In this document: positions 1-12,225 of the stretch, piece after piece | Layout of the letters: every line of letters starts with the position of its first letter | How positions within the stretch are numbered: the first letter of the stretch is position 1 | Source: Sebastes aleutianus | Taxonomy: Eukaryota > Chordata > Actinopteri > Perciformes > Sebastidae | NCBI GenBank assembly: GCA_916700875.1 | Contig: CAKAKS010000034.1 | Location: 16,645,718 to 16,709,717, forward strand | Length of the DNA stretch: 64,000 nt | Direction of reading: 5' to 3' | Position numbers and translations under genes: made by a program | The notes under the pieces: generated by a model | Told to the model about the DNA's origin: nothing | The model's database searches: none | What the model saw: only the letters and a program-made list of their open reading frames with translations

Positions 1-284
1 TACTGTACCGGCCACTTGCTGCATGCTGTGTAGGGCCAGGAGATGATAAAAAGAGGGGAGAGCAGATAAAATGTGTGTGTGTTTCTCTGTGTGTGTGTGT
101 GTGTGTGGTGGCTACAATTTTAGGACGGAGGGATATTAAATGTATTTATACCATTTCATTCATTAAAGAGTTATTGATAAGAGGGAAGAAGGGAGGAAAA
201 AGCATGCTTTCTGCTTGGTAATTGCCAGTCAGTAGTTTGTTGGCTCGCTCGCTAACAGGACAATAAGTTCACACAGTTTATTAA

Positions 285-665
285 AAATAGACTATATATA
301 GATGGACGAAGCGTCTCCACTTCCTCCCACTCTACAAGGATGAAGCCAAACTATCCCAGATACGAGAGCTGCCATTTGACGACATTTGGAGCCGGAGTCT
401 GCACAGTAGTGACCTCATCCCCTTTTTATAGCATCAAATAACTAATTAAAACCGAACTTGAAAAAAACTTCAGAAAAATGAATACATGAACATACATCAG
501 TGTGATAACTACCTAAAATGACAGAAACCATCTTTGGGAAAAAATTATTTGTCCCATACATCTCTCATCCGCTAACATGGAGGGGGCGGGGTTTATGACC
601 TATACTGCAGCCAGCCACCAGGGGGCAATCGAGATGTTTTGGCTTCATTTGGCTCCTGTCCTATA
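285..665. mobile_element. Degraded MITE-like DNA element, copy 1
   Basis: Begins near 290 with a GACTATATATAGATGGACG-type end, contains GGATGAAGCCAAACTATCCC, and includes a CCACCAGGGGGCAAT block at 615-628. I recognise this pattern from memory as an abundant fish non-autonomous element. Boundaries are approximate and no target duplication was resolved. Confidence 0.5.
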
Positions 666-3600
666 ACTTGTCTGTAAACTGTGCTTCTATTGTGGTGCAG
701 TTTATATTCCGATAGAGGAGGTTAAGTTAAATTGGATGGCACGACATGCCAAGATACGTTAACTTCCTCCATTTTCGACTCTCTCGCTCGCTAGCTACCT
801 GAATTTGTGGGTCAAAGTTCTTAAAGTTGCACTTGAAATGAATAGATTACAAAGCTAAATGTGTCATAGCTGTGCACAGTGAGTGTCATTTTATTTGGAG
901 GTAAAATTTACCTCCAAATAAAGTGAGAATGTGGCTAAATTTTGGACTCGTTTACAACCTGCGAGATCGTCTGAATGCTTTTTTTTTTTTTGCGCTGTCA
1001 GACTTTGTTGTAGCGATGTCGCCATATTCCTCAATCTCAGCAATTACTATCAGAAGTATAATGATATCATAACCAATAGAAATGGTGGCCAAAACTATGA
1101 AAATAAGGTCCCAGTTGTAATAAAATGGAACGATCCTCTAATCCCACCTACTCATCTCCAAACACACAGCAGCAGCATCCGTTTATTGCTGCTGTGTTCC
1201 TAAATGTGTGTGTGTGAGTTATGGATACACGGAATTATAGCATCCTTACACGGGTATCAGTTTGTGTATATTTAAACACGTCAGGCCTGCACTCACGTTT
1301 ATGCGCACACCTCTGTGTTTTTGTGAGCGAGTATGTCTGCCATTTTTCTAAATTAGCTGCTTTTAATAGGGTAGGGGCATCAACAACGTCCCAATCCGCC
1401 CCTCAAACCCCCCTCCTCTCCTCTCGCCACCCCCTTTTGCTTTCCCTCCCCCCTCGTAAATTCCTCCAGATGCCTTGTGGGATTCCTGGACCTCCGTGAA
1501 ATGCGAACTGCCCCTCGTAACTCCCGTCGTAAGCGCCCTCGTAACGCGCTTCATCGTGTCTCGTAATGCCCCTCTTCCCCGGAGAGGCCGCAGTAAAGGC
1601 TGAGACAGAGGAGCTGTGAGGTTTAATGGGGAGAGTCAGAGCCGTATTAAATACACGGCTAAAAGACATATAGACCCCGGGCAGGATTTGATTAAGCCCT
1701 GTTTAGTGCTCAATACTACAGTTGCTGTCGCTTCTAAGGGCAGTAAAAACATGCATGTTGGCAAAATGTACGCAATATTTTCAAAATACAGTTTATCATG
1801 CAGATGTAATTGTGTGATGCTGTATTTTAATGGTTTACGCTCCTAAGAGATATGGTCAGCGGCGCAGTAATACCTCCGTCTCATCCCCGCTTCCTGCTGC
1901 TTGAAGTCATTTAGTCTCAGGTGTGTTAATCGTGCTTTGTTAATCTGTATTCTCAGAATAAGCATCAGAACAGAACGTGCTGCGTGCCTCACAGCCAACT
2001 TTCCAAATCCTGTTTCATTTGAGAAGCAGCGTGCGGGGAATGTAACGCCACCGTGGCGTTGCGTGCGTTTGTCACAATATTTGAGAAGCGCGGGATTGTT
2101 TGTACTGAACACATGCTGGTGGTGGCAGCAGTGATGGAGGCAGGGGGGGAGACAGTGCCGCCAAAGAACACAGCAACCTGGCTCAGTCTACTAGATGTCC
2201 GCGTTCTTGAACCCGCTGTGCGTTTTGGGAACCTGTAAAGCCTCCCACGTGAAGATCCAGACACCCTCAAAAGAAGGCTGAGCGATGAAAGCGGGCAAAA
2301 AATAGATCAATGTCTGAGTAGTCCGTGTTTATCGAACTCTGATGGGCTGTACAGAAGAACAGGGAGGAGGTGTGTGTGTGTCTGTTATCCACCAAAGCTA
2401 TTCTCGGCCTTTTGGTTGTCAGCACATTCCACTGTGAAGAGTTACACTTAGCTCTGATGTGTGTGTTTGAATAACTGTCAGATCTGAGCACACACACAAG
2501 TGTACCCGTATAAAACACACTTTTCCAACATGACCAAAGTCGTTTGATTTAATCAAGTGTTTGTCAGCAGTTTGTGTTAAATCTGATGCACGAGCACAAG
2601 TAAGCGCCCTCATCCATCATCTCACACCTCAGGGTGCCATCTGCCAAGTGCCCAGGATAATCCACACTTACTATTTGCCCCTCATGACATCACCAAGGGG
2701 TCAGGGGGCATTAAGTTCAGTTTACCCAACCGATTGTTTCTTTAATTCCCCACTCATCTTCTTGATTACAACATATTCACTTCTTTCTAACTCAAATGTT
2801 ACACATTTTACCCATTTTACCAAATGTGATACCCAAATGTAGGAAGTAGGGCTCAACGATATGACCTTAAATCTATATCATGATAAGTTGTCACAATAAG
2901 TCTTAAGATATTTTTAAAACACATCAGTGCATGACAATTGCTGTCTTGGGCTGGCTTACAAATTATATGTTTATCTGGATTAATTACATAATTAAAAATT
3001 CTGGTAATTGGTTGTGAGCTATAAATTAAATTAAATGGGATTCAAACTATTTATTTATTTTGACAAAACAATCCCAACTCAAGGTTGACTTACTAGCTTT
3101 TTGCGGAGCTCTCAACCATAATACATCGTATACATCTTGGTCAGTTGTCACGGGGATGGATCTGTTGACATCTGAGCTCAGTAGTTATAATTTCATCCAA
3201 AACCCCTTCAGGACTTTGGGTCAAAATGTCTTTTTCTGGAGCGTAGGAACAGCCATAGAAGTATTATTATTTATTGAAATCTATTGTAGTAAATTAGGCT
3301 TGGTAACAGATTCACAATATAATAACAATAAAATAAGTATTTCTTAAGAATTCGGAGGTATTTATTATTTATTCAGGGTTTAGTGCGCAAAAAAACAAAT
3401 CATCATGTCTGTGTGGGCGTGGTTTGATCTGATTTGATTGACTGTGGTCTGGAAACATTAGCAAACAACCCCAAAACTGTCTTCAGATTTTTATTAAAAT
3501 ATTGTTGAACCCTGATTGGTGCATGGAACTACATGATATCACCTTTTTCCAATTGAGCCCACTTCAAACCAGTAAGAAGAGAAAACCTCAAATACACAAA

Positions 3601-4539
3601 TTCATGTATGATAAATATAGGCTTGCTTGTACTGTAATAGAGCCTATAAGAAGGTGGGTCGGTAGGGATTTGCATGCATCTATCTGTCAAAATTGTCCAT
3701 CTTTATACAGTATGTGGAAGTAAACAGTCATACAACATCTTAGCATACAGCAAAGGTCACGGTCCACATTTTCATACCATCGCTTTATTATGAGTGGCCC
3801 CCTCTCTCCATCTAACCTATCTCTGTTCATGGTACATTAACTAATAAAGCAGAGCTTCTATAAAATTGTTGTTATGGTAATGGGTTGACTATAAAATAAC
3901 ACAAAATAGCATTACAAACCAATGACGCAAAAAAACGGAGAACCTTTCAACCCTACAACACATTTTACATGCCTGATTAAAAGGACATTTAATGTGGATG
4001 TTCATGCATGCTCGCCATAAATATATGTGCATTAGTAAGAATAAGTAGAGGAGGCAGCCGGACCAAAGGGACGAAGTGTCAGCGTGAGGTGTCAAGTGGG
4101 CAAATAATATCCTCAGAGTGCCATTATGGATCTATTCAGGGTCAGTATGGCCTCTGTGTAGATCAGGTAACCCAACACCACTACCGAAGGCTCCCTGAGT
4201 CACGTTCACACTTTCTTTAGAGATACACCTGGTGACTGTTACTCTCAGCACTGACTGTTACCCCCTGTATGCACACACACACTCTTATGTCCCGTCGCCG
4301 TGGTGACTTGGCCACCACAATGCTCGTTAAGATGAGCAGTTGTCATCGGCTGCTCTGAAGTTCTTGGGTGTCGTGTTACAGGATGCATGCTGCTGTGCCG
4401 GCGTTAGACATGTTCCGTTCATGTCTCCTTGGGATCGTTGAGACATGATGGGAGCAGAGACATCCTGATGGTTGATCGGGTTCAATATGAAGCCTCTTTC
4501 TGATAACTGATTACCTGTTTGAACCAAGCGGCAACGTCC

Positions 4540-5271
4540 GGTGCTGAGATATGAAGCCAACGCAGCGCCAAAAACTGCAGTTCTTTGAATGGTCTCTTGA
4601 GGCTGGCACCAAAAGCGAGTCAATTCTCATAGACGCCCATGTTAAAATGCCCAACGTTACAGCAGAAATGTTTACAGCCTCCGCTCTGAAAAGTGAAGCC
4701 AATGCTGAAGTTCCATAAACTAATAGCCAGCAGGGGGCGACTCCTCTGGTTGCAAAAAATTGTCAAATTGTATAGAAGTCTATGAGAAAATGAGCCTACT
4801 TCTCACTTGATTTATTACCTCAGTAAACATTGTAAACATGAGTTTATGGTCTCAATCGCTAGTTTCAAGTCTTCTTCAATACAGCATGATGTTCATTCAT
4901 TTAGTAAATTATGATCACATTTAGAGTCAAATAGACCATAAAGCAGGAGATGCTTTAGGGCGTGGCTACCTTGTGATTGACAGGTCGCTACCACGGCATT
5001 GTCCGGTCTGGGAGTTGTCCGTGTTTTCGTCGTAGAACTTTAACCCTTTCACAGTGTTTTCAGTTCATGAAAGTTAATTATAACCTTTTTGGTCGCCTGA
5101 AAATGTCTTATTCAGGATTCGGTTGTGCTTAGCTCCACCCTCTCGAGTCACTTCTGGTTGCAAAAAAAACAACATGGCTACTGCCAAATTGACAAACTCA
5201 AGGCTTCAAAATGGCAGTCCACAAACCAATGGGTGATGTCACGTCATGATTTTATACAGTCTGTGATTTGA
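4540..5271. mobile_element. Degraded MITE-like DNA element, copy 2
   Basis: Ends with CCAATGGGTGATGTCACG and TTTTATACAGTCTGTG (about 5228-5271), the reverse-oriented terminal pattern of the same family as the element at 285-665. It contains CCAGCAGGGGGCGAC at 4727-4741. The left edge is uncertain. Confidence 0.5.
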
Positions 5272-5689
5272 ACTGTTGTCATTGTCATCAATACTGATGA
5301 AAAAAGTAACATCTGGACACTGACTGAAAATCCAAGTGGGATTGAAATGTGCTCCTTTAATCAACGCTGTTTTCAATGAAATATGATGACTTATGCTCCT
5401 TGTATTATAAATACTCATCTACTCACTTAATTAAATTACTTTATTTCCAAAATCCACAGACCCTCCAAATAAATTAACATTATTTCACCTTTATTTCAAC
5501 AAATGTACCATAATTTTACTCTCTGTGATCTCACAATCTATATGCCTTTTTAAATCATTAAATCAGACGAGAAACAATTTTTTATAGTATTTGAAAGACC
5601 AATTACTGTGGACACCTGGGTACTTATATTTAGAGTGTGACTGTTTCACCAAATACATCATTAATATCCTGGTGTTTGTGTTTGTGCAG

Positions 5690-8411
5690 GTGTGCGTCTG
5701 GACCGGGTTCGAGGCGGCAGACAGAAGTACAAGAGGAGAATAGATGCTGAGAACAGCCCGTATCTGCACCCACAGAATGCCTTGCCTCAGAAAAAAACAT
5801 GTAAGTGTACAAACAAAAGCTTGCGTGGTTTTGCATTATGAACACGACTATAGTACATGATTGTTGAGTAGTCAGTCTGTGTTAATGGATTCTTTTATTA
5901 TAGATATGAGAGGTTTTATCTGTGTCTGCGAGTTCAGAACAGTCAAATTATGCTCTCTGTGAGGTTGTCTGTCATAACACTTAATCATTTTTTATAGCTC
6001 GTATTTGCTAATGAGTTGGCATTAATCAATGCCAACTGTAGTTTTTGAAGTGAGACGTGGGATGCTTTGAATGATTGTACTGAACTACATTACTGTCCTG
6101 TGAAAACCATGTTTCTCCAGAACTTCAACGTTTCATGAGCTAAGAAAAACAGCCCCATTTTCACCTTTTTTTTTAAAGGGATGCACAATTTTGTTGTCTG
6201 TTTATATTATATATAATGATTAAATAAAGGTGGTTATGATAATAAAAATCTAATGTTAATCTCTCCATCTCCCTCAGTCATTGTTGGCGGCGTGGTAGAA
6301 AACAAGGTGGTGTCTCTGCTGCTGGTGGCCGAGCCAGAGGGCATCTTCGCCATGCCGGACCCCACTGTACCCGAGAGCGACATCAAGGCTCTGACCACAC
6401 TGTGTGACCTGGCCGACAGAGAGCTGGTGGTCAACATCGGCTGGGCCAAACACATCCCAGGTATACGATCAGTCAGTCAGGCAGGCAGTTGTTCGCTCAC
6501 ACACTCCATCGTGCACATTAGCTCACATTAAGTCTATAATCAGATCAGAGGAGGAGATTGTTGTGACTTGTGGTTGCCAAGACACCCAGAGGGGAGAGTT
6601 CACGTTGACGCGGCTGTGTATTATCTGTCAGTCATCCTGTGTGTGTGTGTGTGCGGCATGCCCTTGCTGACCAATGTGTGTTCCTAATATATCAACCAGA
6701 TGACTAGCGGCCACCTGGAAGTTTTAATTCATTTCCTGGGCCGCGTCCGTCTCCGAATTACGGAAATCCTCCTGACACTTGGAACACACTTAGCTTCTCC
6801 TCTGACACAGGAACAGCAGACGGGATGTTCAGAGTTTTGTTTTTTTTCCTTTGGATGAGAGGGTGGAAAGAAGAGGGGAAGTGCATTCTGACAGCTTAGT
6901 GGGATTAAAACGCTGGTATGCAGCTATGTTGGCGGTTGTAATCGTATGCGGTGGCAACAGAAGTTTGGAGGTTTGCTTTTGATGCTTGGCTTTGGAGACC
7001 TTGGAGACAACACTCACAAATGAAAAGCAGCACTTGTACTTATTTAGAAGCACTTTTCACACGTGTGTTTTTGGGCCACCCATGGTTGTGAGCTGCTCTC
7101 AATTGACAAACTGATTTCTTCTTTGCCGTTACAATCTCACATAGCGCAAGTTGATGTCTTACTTTTATTCGACCAACAGTCCAAAACCCAAAGATACTCA
7201 GTTTGTCAAAACAAAGAAAAACAGCAGATTCTCTAGAGCTGCAACGATTAGTCGACTAATCAGTTTTTTTTTTTTTTTTTTAACTAAACTAGACTAAATG
7301 TCTTTGATTCTCATTTTGCTTTTACTTTTGTGATTTTCCTTTTTTATATATACATTTTTAATGAGCATTGTTGAAGGATAACTGAGACCCAACATTTTCA
7401 TTGCCAACAACTGCTTGCTGTAACTGTTTTGCGCTATGACGAATAAAGAAACTTGAAATTGATTAGTTGATTGACAGAAAAATAATTGCCAACTATTTTG
7501 ATAATCGATTAATTGTAATTTTTCATGCAAAAATGTCAGAAAATGTTGTTTTCAACCTCTCAAATATGGACATTTCCTGCTTTTCTCTGTTTTATATCAT
7601 ATTAAATTGAATATCTTTGGGTTTTGGATTTACAAAACAAGACATTTAAAGTCATCTTGGACTTTGAAAAACTGGGATGGACACTATTTTCTGACATTTT
7701 ATAGCTCCAATGATTAATTGATTAATCGAAAAAAATAATCCTTAGATGCAGCCCTAAAAATCTCCCATTTAAAAAGCTGGATCAAGAGCATTTTGGCAAA
7801 AATCACTTAAATGATTAATCGATTGTCAAAATTGTTGTCTGGAAAATTTCTGCTCATCGAATAATTAATTAATCAAGTAATTGTTTCAGAGATACAACCA
7901 TTTTGATAACTGATTAATCATTAAGGCCACTTATTGAGCGAATATAACAAATATCTGCAGCGTCCAGCTTCTTAAATGCGAAGATTTGCTTCTTTTCTCA
8001 GATTTACTGTTCCTTTATTATAGTAAAATTAATACATTTAAGTTTTGGACTGTTGGTTGGACAAAGCAACCAATTTGAAAACGTCACCGTGTGGTTTTTG
8101 ACATTCTTTAAATTAAAAGCAGTGGCCTACCAGTGGATCAGTCATTAAAAACCTCCGGTTAAGTTCTAGCGTAGATCCCAAAGTTTCCAACAGTATTATG
8201 TTTACTTAAATACTTAAATGAGTCATTATTCTCCAGGAATGACTAGTAGAGGCTTTATCATATCTTTCAATTTCTCTTCTGTGCTGTTTTCTTATCGTCT
8301 TTATCGCCTGCTTTATCAGCCGTAGTTATCCACACCCAAAACATCACCAGGGAAACACCTGGGTTTTTTGTTGATGTCCTATCTCTGAAATGCTTACAAT
8401 ACAAACAAAGC

Positions 8412-8470
<59 letters not shown>

Positions 8471-11400
8471 TGCATCTCTACTATATTTGTCCCTGTATTT
8501 CCTCCTACAAAGTGGACATGAAGCAGCCATTTGAGTGTGTGTTGGTGTTTGGCGTCCCTCATCAGCGTTTCCATTGTTCTGTTAGAAAAGGAAGAAGAGC
8601 ATCACCACCTCCTCCTCCTCCTCCTCCTCACCCTCTTCACCCCCCTCCTCACCCCCCCAGGCTGTTGCTGTCTGCCTCTTTTCTCCCCGTTGACGGCTCT
8701 TTACTGTCAACACACGAGACAGACGGAGTCCGACTGATGGGTGTATTTGTAGCCCTTTGCCAGTGGAGGATTTGGCTGGAAGAGCGCCCGTACACACAGC
8801 AGATACCCACCTGAGGGCAGAGAGAGACAGGGAGCCGAGTATTCATGCAACTGTCAAGCTAATTTGACTTAAAGTTATGAAATGTCACGAAAAACTAAAT
8901 AAAATACAACAAAAAGGTGCACTTCTACTATAGGCAAGCTGTGGCTTCTTATGACAGAATAATTCACATCCATTTAAAAAAAGAGGAGAGGATGTTTAAA
9001 GACCTCACCAGTATAGCAGTCAGGTTGTTATTGTTCATTAGTGTCAGTTAATTACTGAGAGTTAGATGAGAACATCAATACCTCTCATGCCTGTACAATA
9101 AATGTGAAGCTAGAGCTCTATTTGTCATCATTAGAAAACATTACGTTTGTCAGACTAAATTTAATATTATTTTGTGCTTAGATAACATCTGATGGGCATT
9201 TTCTTTACTTTTAAGATTATATAGACTAAATCAAATTTAAAAAATCAAATAATATTGAACTTAATTAATCAAAGAAGGATTTAATTTGGTCAGAGGTGCA
9301 AACAAATACACAGTTCCAGTACAAAAATACACATAATAAAACACAGAGACAGTCCATAAAATGAACTTCTGGTTCATTTTTTTTTATTAAAATATAATAG
9401 CATTTATCTGTACTGAGAATAAACTGTAAATTTGAGCCTTACAAACAAATTAATCATTAAAATAAATTAATGGGATTTTTTTTTTGGGCAAACAAAACAA
9501 CACTTTTCCTGAAAATATTGTTCTTCTAGTGGCTGGGAATTTTTCCTTTTTTTCAATTTAATAGAAAAAGACACCGAGAAAGACAGAGGAAGAGAAGCAG
9601 AGAAAGAAAATGTCAGATAAAGAGGAAAAAGGATGAAGAAAAAAGATAGAAATAGAGTGACTTGAGATGAGATGACAGAGATCACGAGACAGAAAGACAA
9701 AATGAAAGGAAGGGACATCATTCAAGGAACAGGTTGAGGAGGTAAAAGACACCACGACAGCTCAGCTGACGGGAGACAAAGAAAGAAAGGTAGATAGATA
9801 GAATAGACACACATACAGAGAATGGATATTAAAAAATAAAGACTGCCCCCTCCTAGCAGCGTAATGGCCATGTCACATCAGCTCTGGATGAGTGGCAGGC
9901 CACACGGCCCCCATCGCTGGGAGAACCAGGGTCCTGGGCAAAGTGGCCTGGGCCATCTGAGTTCTTTGCCCAGGGGGAGGTGAGTGTGATGGGGCAACTG
10001 TCCTGGCTGCTCCCCCTCTTCTCTGTCCGCTCTTATCAGGCAGATTGACGGTGATGTGGTCTGAAGTCTGAGGGCCAGACTGGCAGATGAGCTGGCTAAA
10101 GACCAACTGCCCTCTTTGCTTTTGGCCTTTTTGAGTCTGCGCTGCGAGTTGGCCGTCAAAATGTGTGTGTTAAAGACGACCGTGGTGTGACTGGCTGTGT
10201 GTTGCTGTTGATATGATACAACTGAGAATTCTCCCCCAAATGTCAGCACTCCCTATCGCCCTCAGTGCCCTTTGCTTTGTCCCTTTTAAAACATGCTCTT
10301 TTCTCTTTATAGAAGGTTCATTTGTCCTTAAAATATATCAATATATTGCTTAATCACACAGGCCCAAACACACTCACACAGGTCTCTGTCCCCTGATCGA
10401 TGGTCCAGTGCCAGAATACTGATCCCTATCGACCAATGAAATTGTGCACAGACAGCGTTTCCAATCAATCAGGGAGCGATAGTGGGGAAACGGGCGCCAC
10501 TCATGTCCCCGCGGTGATTGTAAAGAGCAGTGGATCCTGATAACAATCACCGATGGTGTCAAAAACACAAACGCCTCCCCCCGCTCTGTAAAATCATCTG
10601 TTTAATTACAGTAAACGTGTGTGTGAGCGTGTGTATGCGGGGTTTATGTGGAGGACGTGAGCAGGTTTAATCATGCTCCTGTGGGGTGTAATTGTCAATC
10701 AGAGTGGGTGTGTCCCACAGAGTGTAATTAAATTCACCCCCTATTCACTCCCTCTGTCCTTTGTTATGCCCTTTGCAATGTGGTCTTCTTAGGAGGGAAA
10801 CTGTATCATCGATGACATTATTATGCTGAATACAGATTATTATTATTAATGCTGGAAACAGAGGGAAATGATTCGTTTAAATAGAAGTCGCAGTTTGTTG
10901 GATACAATACAAGAAATCATTTTATTTCAAATAATTTAAAGGGGTATTCTAGTGATTTGGTATTGCCATTTCATAAAGTCGGGGGACAAATCAAAAGAAG
11001 AAGTCTTCAAAAACGCTCAATCCTACAATTCCCATAATGCAACCTAAGAGCATCTTTCATTAGACCTTAAATACCCCAGTTTATAAAGCAGGTTTTCTGT
11101 TCAATATTTGTAATCAATCCCAATCCAAGATGACCCCGAAGACATTATACAGCTGTTTTTACAGGCCTAGTAGGACTAACCCTGACCTGTAGACATAAAA
11201 TGTGTCCCTATACGTGTAGTATCCCTTTAAAATCTTTCTTTTCTGCATCCCAAGTAACCGGTCCATTTTGATCCTCTCGTCTCTCCAGGCTTCCCCTCCC
11301 TCTCTCTGGCCGACCAGATGAGTCTACTGCAGAGCGGCTGGATGGAGATTTTGATACTCCGAGTGGTGTTCCGCTCGCTGGCCCTGGAGGACAAGCTGGT

Positions 11401-12225
11401 GTACGCCGAGGATTACATCATGGACGAGGAGCAGTCGAAGCTGGCCGGGCTGCTCGACCTCAACAACGCCATCCTGCAGCTGGTGAAGAAGTATAAAACC
11501 ATGGGGCTGGAGAAGGAGGAGTTCGTGGTCCTCAAGGCGATCGCGCTCGCTAACTCAGGTATTAAGTTAGTTATTGTTAGGCTCTGTATCTGCACAATGC
11601 CAATGTCGGTCGGTTGGCCAGTCCACCGCTGAATTATCTCAAGAACTACCAAATCATTCGCTATGAAATCATGCACAGATATTCATGGTCCCCAGAGGAT
11701 GAATCATAATAACGTTGGCGACCCCTTGACTTTTCATCTAGCACCACCAGCAGGTCAAAATTTCCACTGTGCCATACTTTAGTTTATGTTTATGTTAGCA
11801 AAACTAACAATATTCCCATCAACCTCAGCTGTACTTTGTGTTTAGTGGTAATTAGTTAGCACGCCACCATGTTATTCTTAGATGGTGAACATGGTAACCA
11901 TGATTTGTTTTGTAAAGAAAAGCCTAATGCATTTAATTCTTTGACATACCTTAATTCCTCAATCCCATCTCTCCCTGTAGACTCCATGCAAATTGAGGAC
12001 TTGGAGGCAGTTCAGAGGCTCCAGGACGTCCTTCACGGGGCCCTACAGGACTACGAGGGCACCCACCACCCAGAGGACCCGCGGCGCGCCGGCAAACTGA
12101 TCATGACCCTCCCTCTCCTCCGTCAGACGGCCGCTCGCGCCGTCCAGCACTTCTGCAGCATCAAACAGGACGGCCGCGTGCCCATGCACAAACTGTTCCT
12201 CGAACTGCTGGAGGCCAAGGCCTGA
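5690..12225 (+). CDS. Estrogen-related receptor (ERR beta/gamma/delta group), 3' half: hinge and ligand-binding domain
   Basis: Orphan nuclear receptor, a ligand-independent nuclear transcription factor. Four coding exons are visible: 5690-5800, 6278-6460, 11289-11558 and 11981-12225 (stop TGA). All have AG/GT borders and their phases join without a break, giving about 269 codons. The first exon starts inside the conserved GVRLDRVRGGRQKYKRR stretch that follows the zinc fingers, so the DNA-binding domain and start lie left of the window. The second carries AMPDPTVPESDIKAL and DLADRELVVNIGWAKHIPG; the third ADQMSLLQSGWMEILIL and DYIMDEEQSKLAGLLDLNN; the last ends with the AF-2 helix MHKLFLELLEAKA. 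Wording is closest to ERR-gamma, with some ERR-beta-like residues (AEDYIMDEE, IEDLEAV). It lacks the long C-terminal extension of human ERR-beta. Oddities: Arg replaces a helix-5 Gly, Asn replaces a helix-3 Ile, and the hinge is changed. Which paralogue it is (gamma copy or the teleost delta form) is unresolved. Confidence 0.93.
7225..7925. repeat. Interspersed fish repeat with GATTAATCGATT-type motifs, copy 1
   Basis: Starts at GAGCTGCAACGATTAGTCG (about 7233) and repeatedly shows ATTAATCGAT and AAATGTCAGAAAATG. The same vocabulary recurs at 18455-18537 and 35695-36365. I recognise it from memory as a hAT-like non-autonomous family; the class is uncertain. Confidence 0.55.
8413..8468. repeat. 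(TG)n microsatellite
   Basis: Uninterrupted TG dinucleotides for about 56 bp within a receptor intron. The apparent open frames across it on both strands are artefacts of the repeat. Confidence 0.97.
10936..11231. mobile_element. Short TIR element (MITE), family with TTAAAGGGG ends, copy 1
   Basis: Left end TTAAAGGGGTATTCTAGTGA faces right end TAGTATCCCTTTAA. It shares internal TCCTACAATTCCCATAATGC (11022-11041) and a GATGACCCCGA-type block with the longer copy at 25060-25537. No transposase is present. Confidence 0.65.

Larger units (their letters stand above)
1..5689 (+). other. Intron of the estrogen-related receptor gene, repeat-rich
   Basis: No exon could be supported here. The stretch holds a short TG repeat (about 81-107), two old MITE-like elements (about 285-665 and 4540-5271), C/T-rich DNA around 1385-1480 and a fragment resembling a fish repeat near 2850-2960. 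Short open frames are low-complexity or lack family features. Confidence 0.6.
6461..11288 (+). other. Large intron of the estrogen-related receptor gene
   Basis: Lies between a GTATAC donor and a CTCTCCAG acceptor. It contains a repeat rich in TCGATTAAT-like motifs (7225-7925), a 56-bp TG microsatellite (8413-8468), G/A-rich DNA (9560-9790) and a MITE (10936-11231). No additional receptor exon was identified. Confidence 0.6.

Noticed and set aside
2396..2420. CTATTCTCGGCCTTTTGGTTG resembles the 5' end of U2 snRNA
   Set aside because: Only about 15 bases agree. The following sequence lacks the branch-site recognition region and Sm site, so no snRNA gene or clear pseudogene is supported.
8416..8814. 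132-codon open frame starting in the TG repeat
   Set aside because: The first part is Cys/Val from the microsatellite and the rest is Pro-rich, low-complexity DNA. There are no splice partners or family features.
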